Assembly: GCA_030523905.1 (NCBI GenBank)
Contig: JAUNHO010000044.1
Location: forward strand, 1 to 7,147
DNA length: 7,147 nt
Source: Bergeyella zoohelcum
Lineage (GTDB): Bacteria; Bacteroidota; Bacteroidia; Flavobacteriales; Weeksellaceae
Reading direction: 5' to 3'
The notes under the pieces are model-generated. The model ran no database searches and was not told the origin of the DNA. It worked only from the letters and a program-made list of their open reading frames with translations. This document shows positions 6,285-7,147 of this stretch, in pieces (the stretch's first letter is position 1; every line of letters starts with the position of its first letter). The position numbers were made by a program, and so were the translations under genes.

Positions 6285-7147
6285 ATATCATCAAAATGTC
6301 TAAAACCATTTAGAAAATCCTTTACGCTCATTCTTTTCTTCCCTTGAAGTTGCACTTCTTCGGGGCAATAAACACCATCTTGGGTATAAATCTTAAATTC
6401 ATTTTTGGCAATGAGTAAAGAACCCGCCGCGTGTTGATGGGTTTGTTTTTCATAACTTCCCTTGAAAATTTTCAGAGATTTTTCTTCCCCTGCAATGTCT
6501 AAAAGCGTAAAAGCACAAGGATACGGAGCCATACCTCTGATGAAATTATGCACTTGCTCGGAAGGCTGTTCCCAATTGATTTTCGTATCTTCTTTGAAAA
6601 TTTTGAACGCATTTTTAGGCTTCTCCACCTGTGGCTGAGGGCGTTCTGCTATGGTTTCTTCTGCCAGTTGGTTCAGCGTTTCCACTACCAAATCCGCACC
6701 TATTATCATCAGTCTATCGTGCAAAGAACCAGCATCTTCATCTTTACCAATGGTGGTTTCTTTTTGAAGGAGAATATTGCCCTCGTCTATTTTTTCATTA
6801 ATAAAAAATGTGGTAACTCCTGTGGTTTCCTCGCCGTTGATGACCGCAAAATTAATCGGAGCCGCCCCACGATAGTCTGGCAAAAGCGATGCGTGGAGAT
6901 TAAAAGTTCCCAATCTAGGCATTTCAAACAAAATTTTGGGCATCATTCTAAACGCTACAACTACGAAAATATCCGCATCAAGGTTTTTAATTTGGGCTAA
7001 AAAATCTTCATTTCTCAGTTTTTCAGGCTGAAAAATGGGCAAATTCTGCTCCACCGCATAGTCTTTTACGGGAGATTGTGTGATTTTCTGTCCTCTCCCA
7101 CTGGCTTTATCTGCCACCGTTACCACGCCTACGACCTCGTGAGCCGA
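6272..7147 (-). CDS. fmt: Methionyl-tRNA formyltransferase (5' end missing)
   Basis: Open from the right edge to the TGA at 6274-6272, giving 291 visible residues. The family is usually about 310-320 aa, so roughly 20 N-terminal residues (the MGTPEFA-type start) lie outside the window. The GTG at 7126 is not a start: the frame continues upstream as SAHEVVG, which fits the family. Known: Fmt (EC 2.1.2.9) transfers a formyl group from 10-formyl-tetrahydrofolate to Met-tRNA(fMet) in the cytoplasm for translation initiation. Seen: DKASGRGQKI near the visible N-terminus, FNLHASLLPDYRGAAPI with the catalytic Asn and His (visible residues 83 and 85), and KIDEGNIL with the catalytic Asp (121). The C-terminal OB-like domain follows from about visible residue 195 (INWEQPSEQVHNFIRGMAPYPCAF). 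All key residues are present. It converges on the helicase gene with touching stop codons and a shared terminator. Confidence 0.96.
   Translation of the reverse strand, partial: SAHEVVGVVTVADKASGRGQKITQSPVKDYAVEQNLPIFQPEKLRNEDFLAQIKNLDADIFVVVAFRMMPKILFEMPRLGTFNLHASLLPDYRGAAPINFAVINGEETTGVTTFFINEKIDEGNILLQKETTIGKDEDAGSLHDRLMIIGADLVVETLNQLAEETIAERPQPQVEKPKNAFKIFKEDTKINWEQPSEQVHNFIRGMAPYPCAFTLLDIAGEEKSLKIFKGSYEKQTHQHAAGSLLIAKNEFKIYTQDGVYCPEEVQLQGKKRMSVKDFLNGFRHFDDIKMG

Noticed and set aside
6548..7000. Plus-strand open frame of 150 codons
   Set aside because: It is antisense to fmt, including its catalytic region, and its translation is rich in Phe, Arg and His with no known domain.
7124..7126. 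GTG as the start codon of fmt
   Set aside because: The frame stays open to the window edge and encodes SAHEVVG before it, which fits the missing N-terminal region of the family. The gene is simply cut by the window.

Overview
The window looks like a piece of chromosome from a low-GC member of the Bacteroidota, most likely class Flavobacteriia (a Riemerella/Chryseobacterium-like Weeksellaceae member is my guess). The reasons are: Bacteroidota-type -7 promoter hexamers (TAnnTTTG); start codons in A/T-rich sequence with no Shine-Dalgarno; lipoprotein signal peptides, one followed by an acidic 'SDD' surface-export-like stretch; a TonB-dependent receptor paired with a DUF4374-type lipoprotein; and a Pif1-like helicase fused to a RecQ-style C-terminal helix-turn-helix. 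The genus is inference only.

Layout. Bases 1-3498 hold a two-gene minus-strand operon. A 722-residue outer-membrane TonB-dependent receptor (3498 to 1330) is followed 18 bp later by a surface-lipoprotein gene (1311 to beyond the left edge) that resembles the DUF4374 family. The pair matches the arrangement of the xenosiderophore uptake system XusA/XusB known from Bacteroides thetaiotaomicron: XusB-like lipoprotein captures a ferric siderophore at the surface and hands it to the XusA-like receptor for TonB-driven import. The usual third partner, a PepSY-type inner-membrane reductase (XusC), would lie left of the window and cannot be seen. A good -7 element lies 21 bp upstream of the receptor.

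Bases 3616-4068 encode a small, unrecognised lipoprotein (150 aa, minus strand) with a four-cysteine C-terminal region. It shares a 73-bp divergent promoter region with the next gene, a 709-aa Pif1-family superfamily-1 helicase on the plus strand (4142-6271). The helicase runs convergently into methionyl-tRNA formyltransferase (fmt, minus strand, 6272 to beyond the right edge). The two stop codons touch with no intergenic base, and the final codons of both genes form the stem of one bidirectional terminator.

Overall this is mostly housekeeping sequence (translation initiation, DNA maintenance) beside one accessory iron-uptake operon. I saw no RNA genes, mobile elements, CRISPR arrays, frameshifts or pseudogenes. 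The only non-coding stretches are 18, 117 and 73 bp long. The parts most worth following are the XusAB-like pair with an unknown ligand, the uncharacterised four-cysteine lipoprotein, and the shared-codon terminator.
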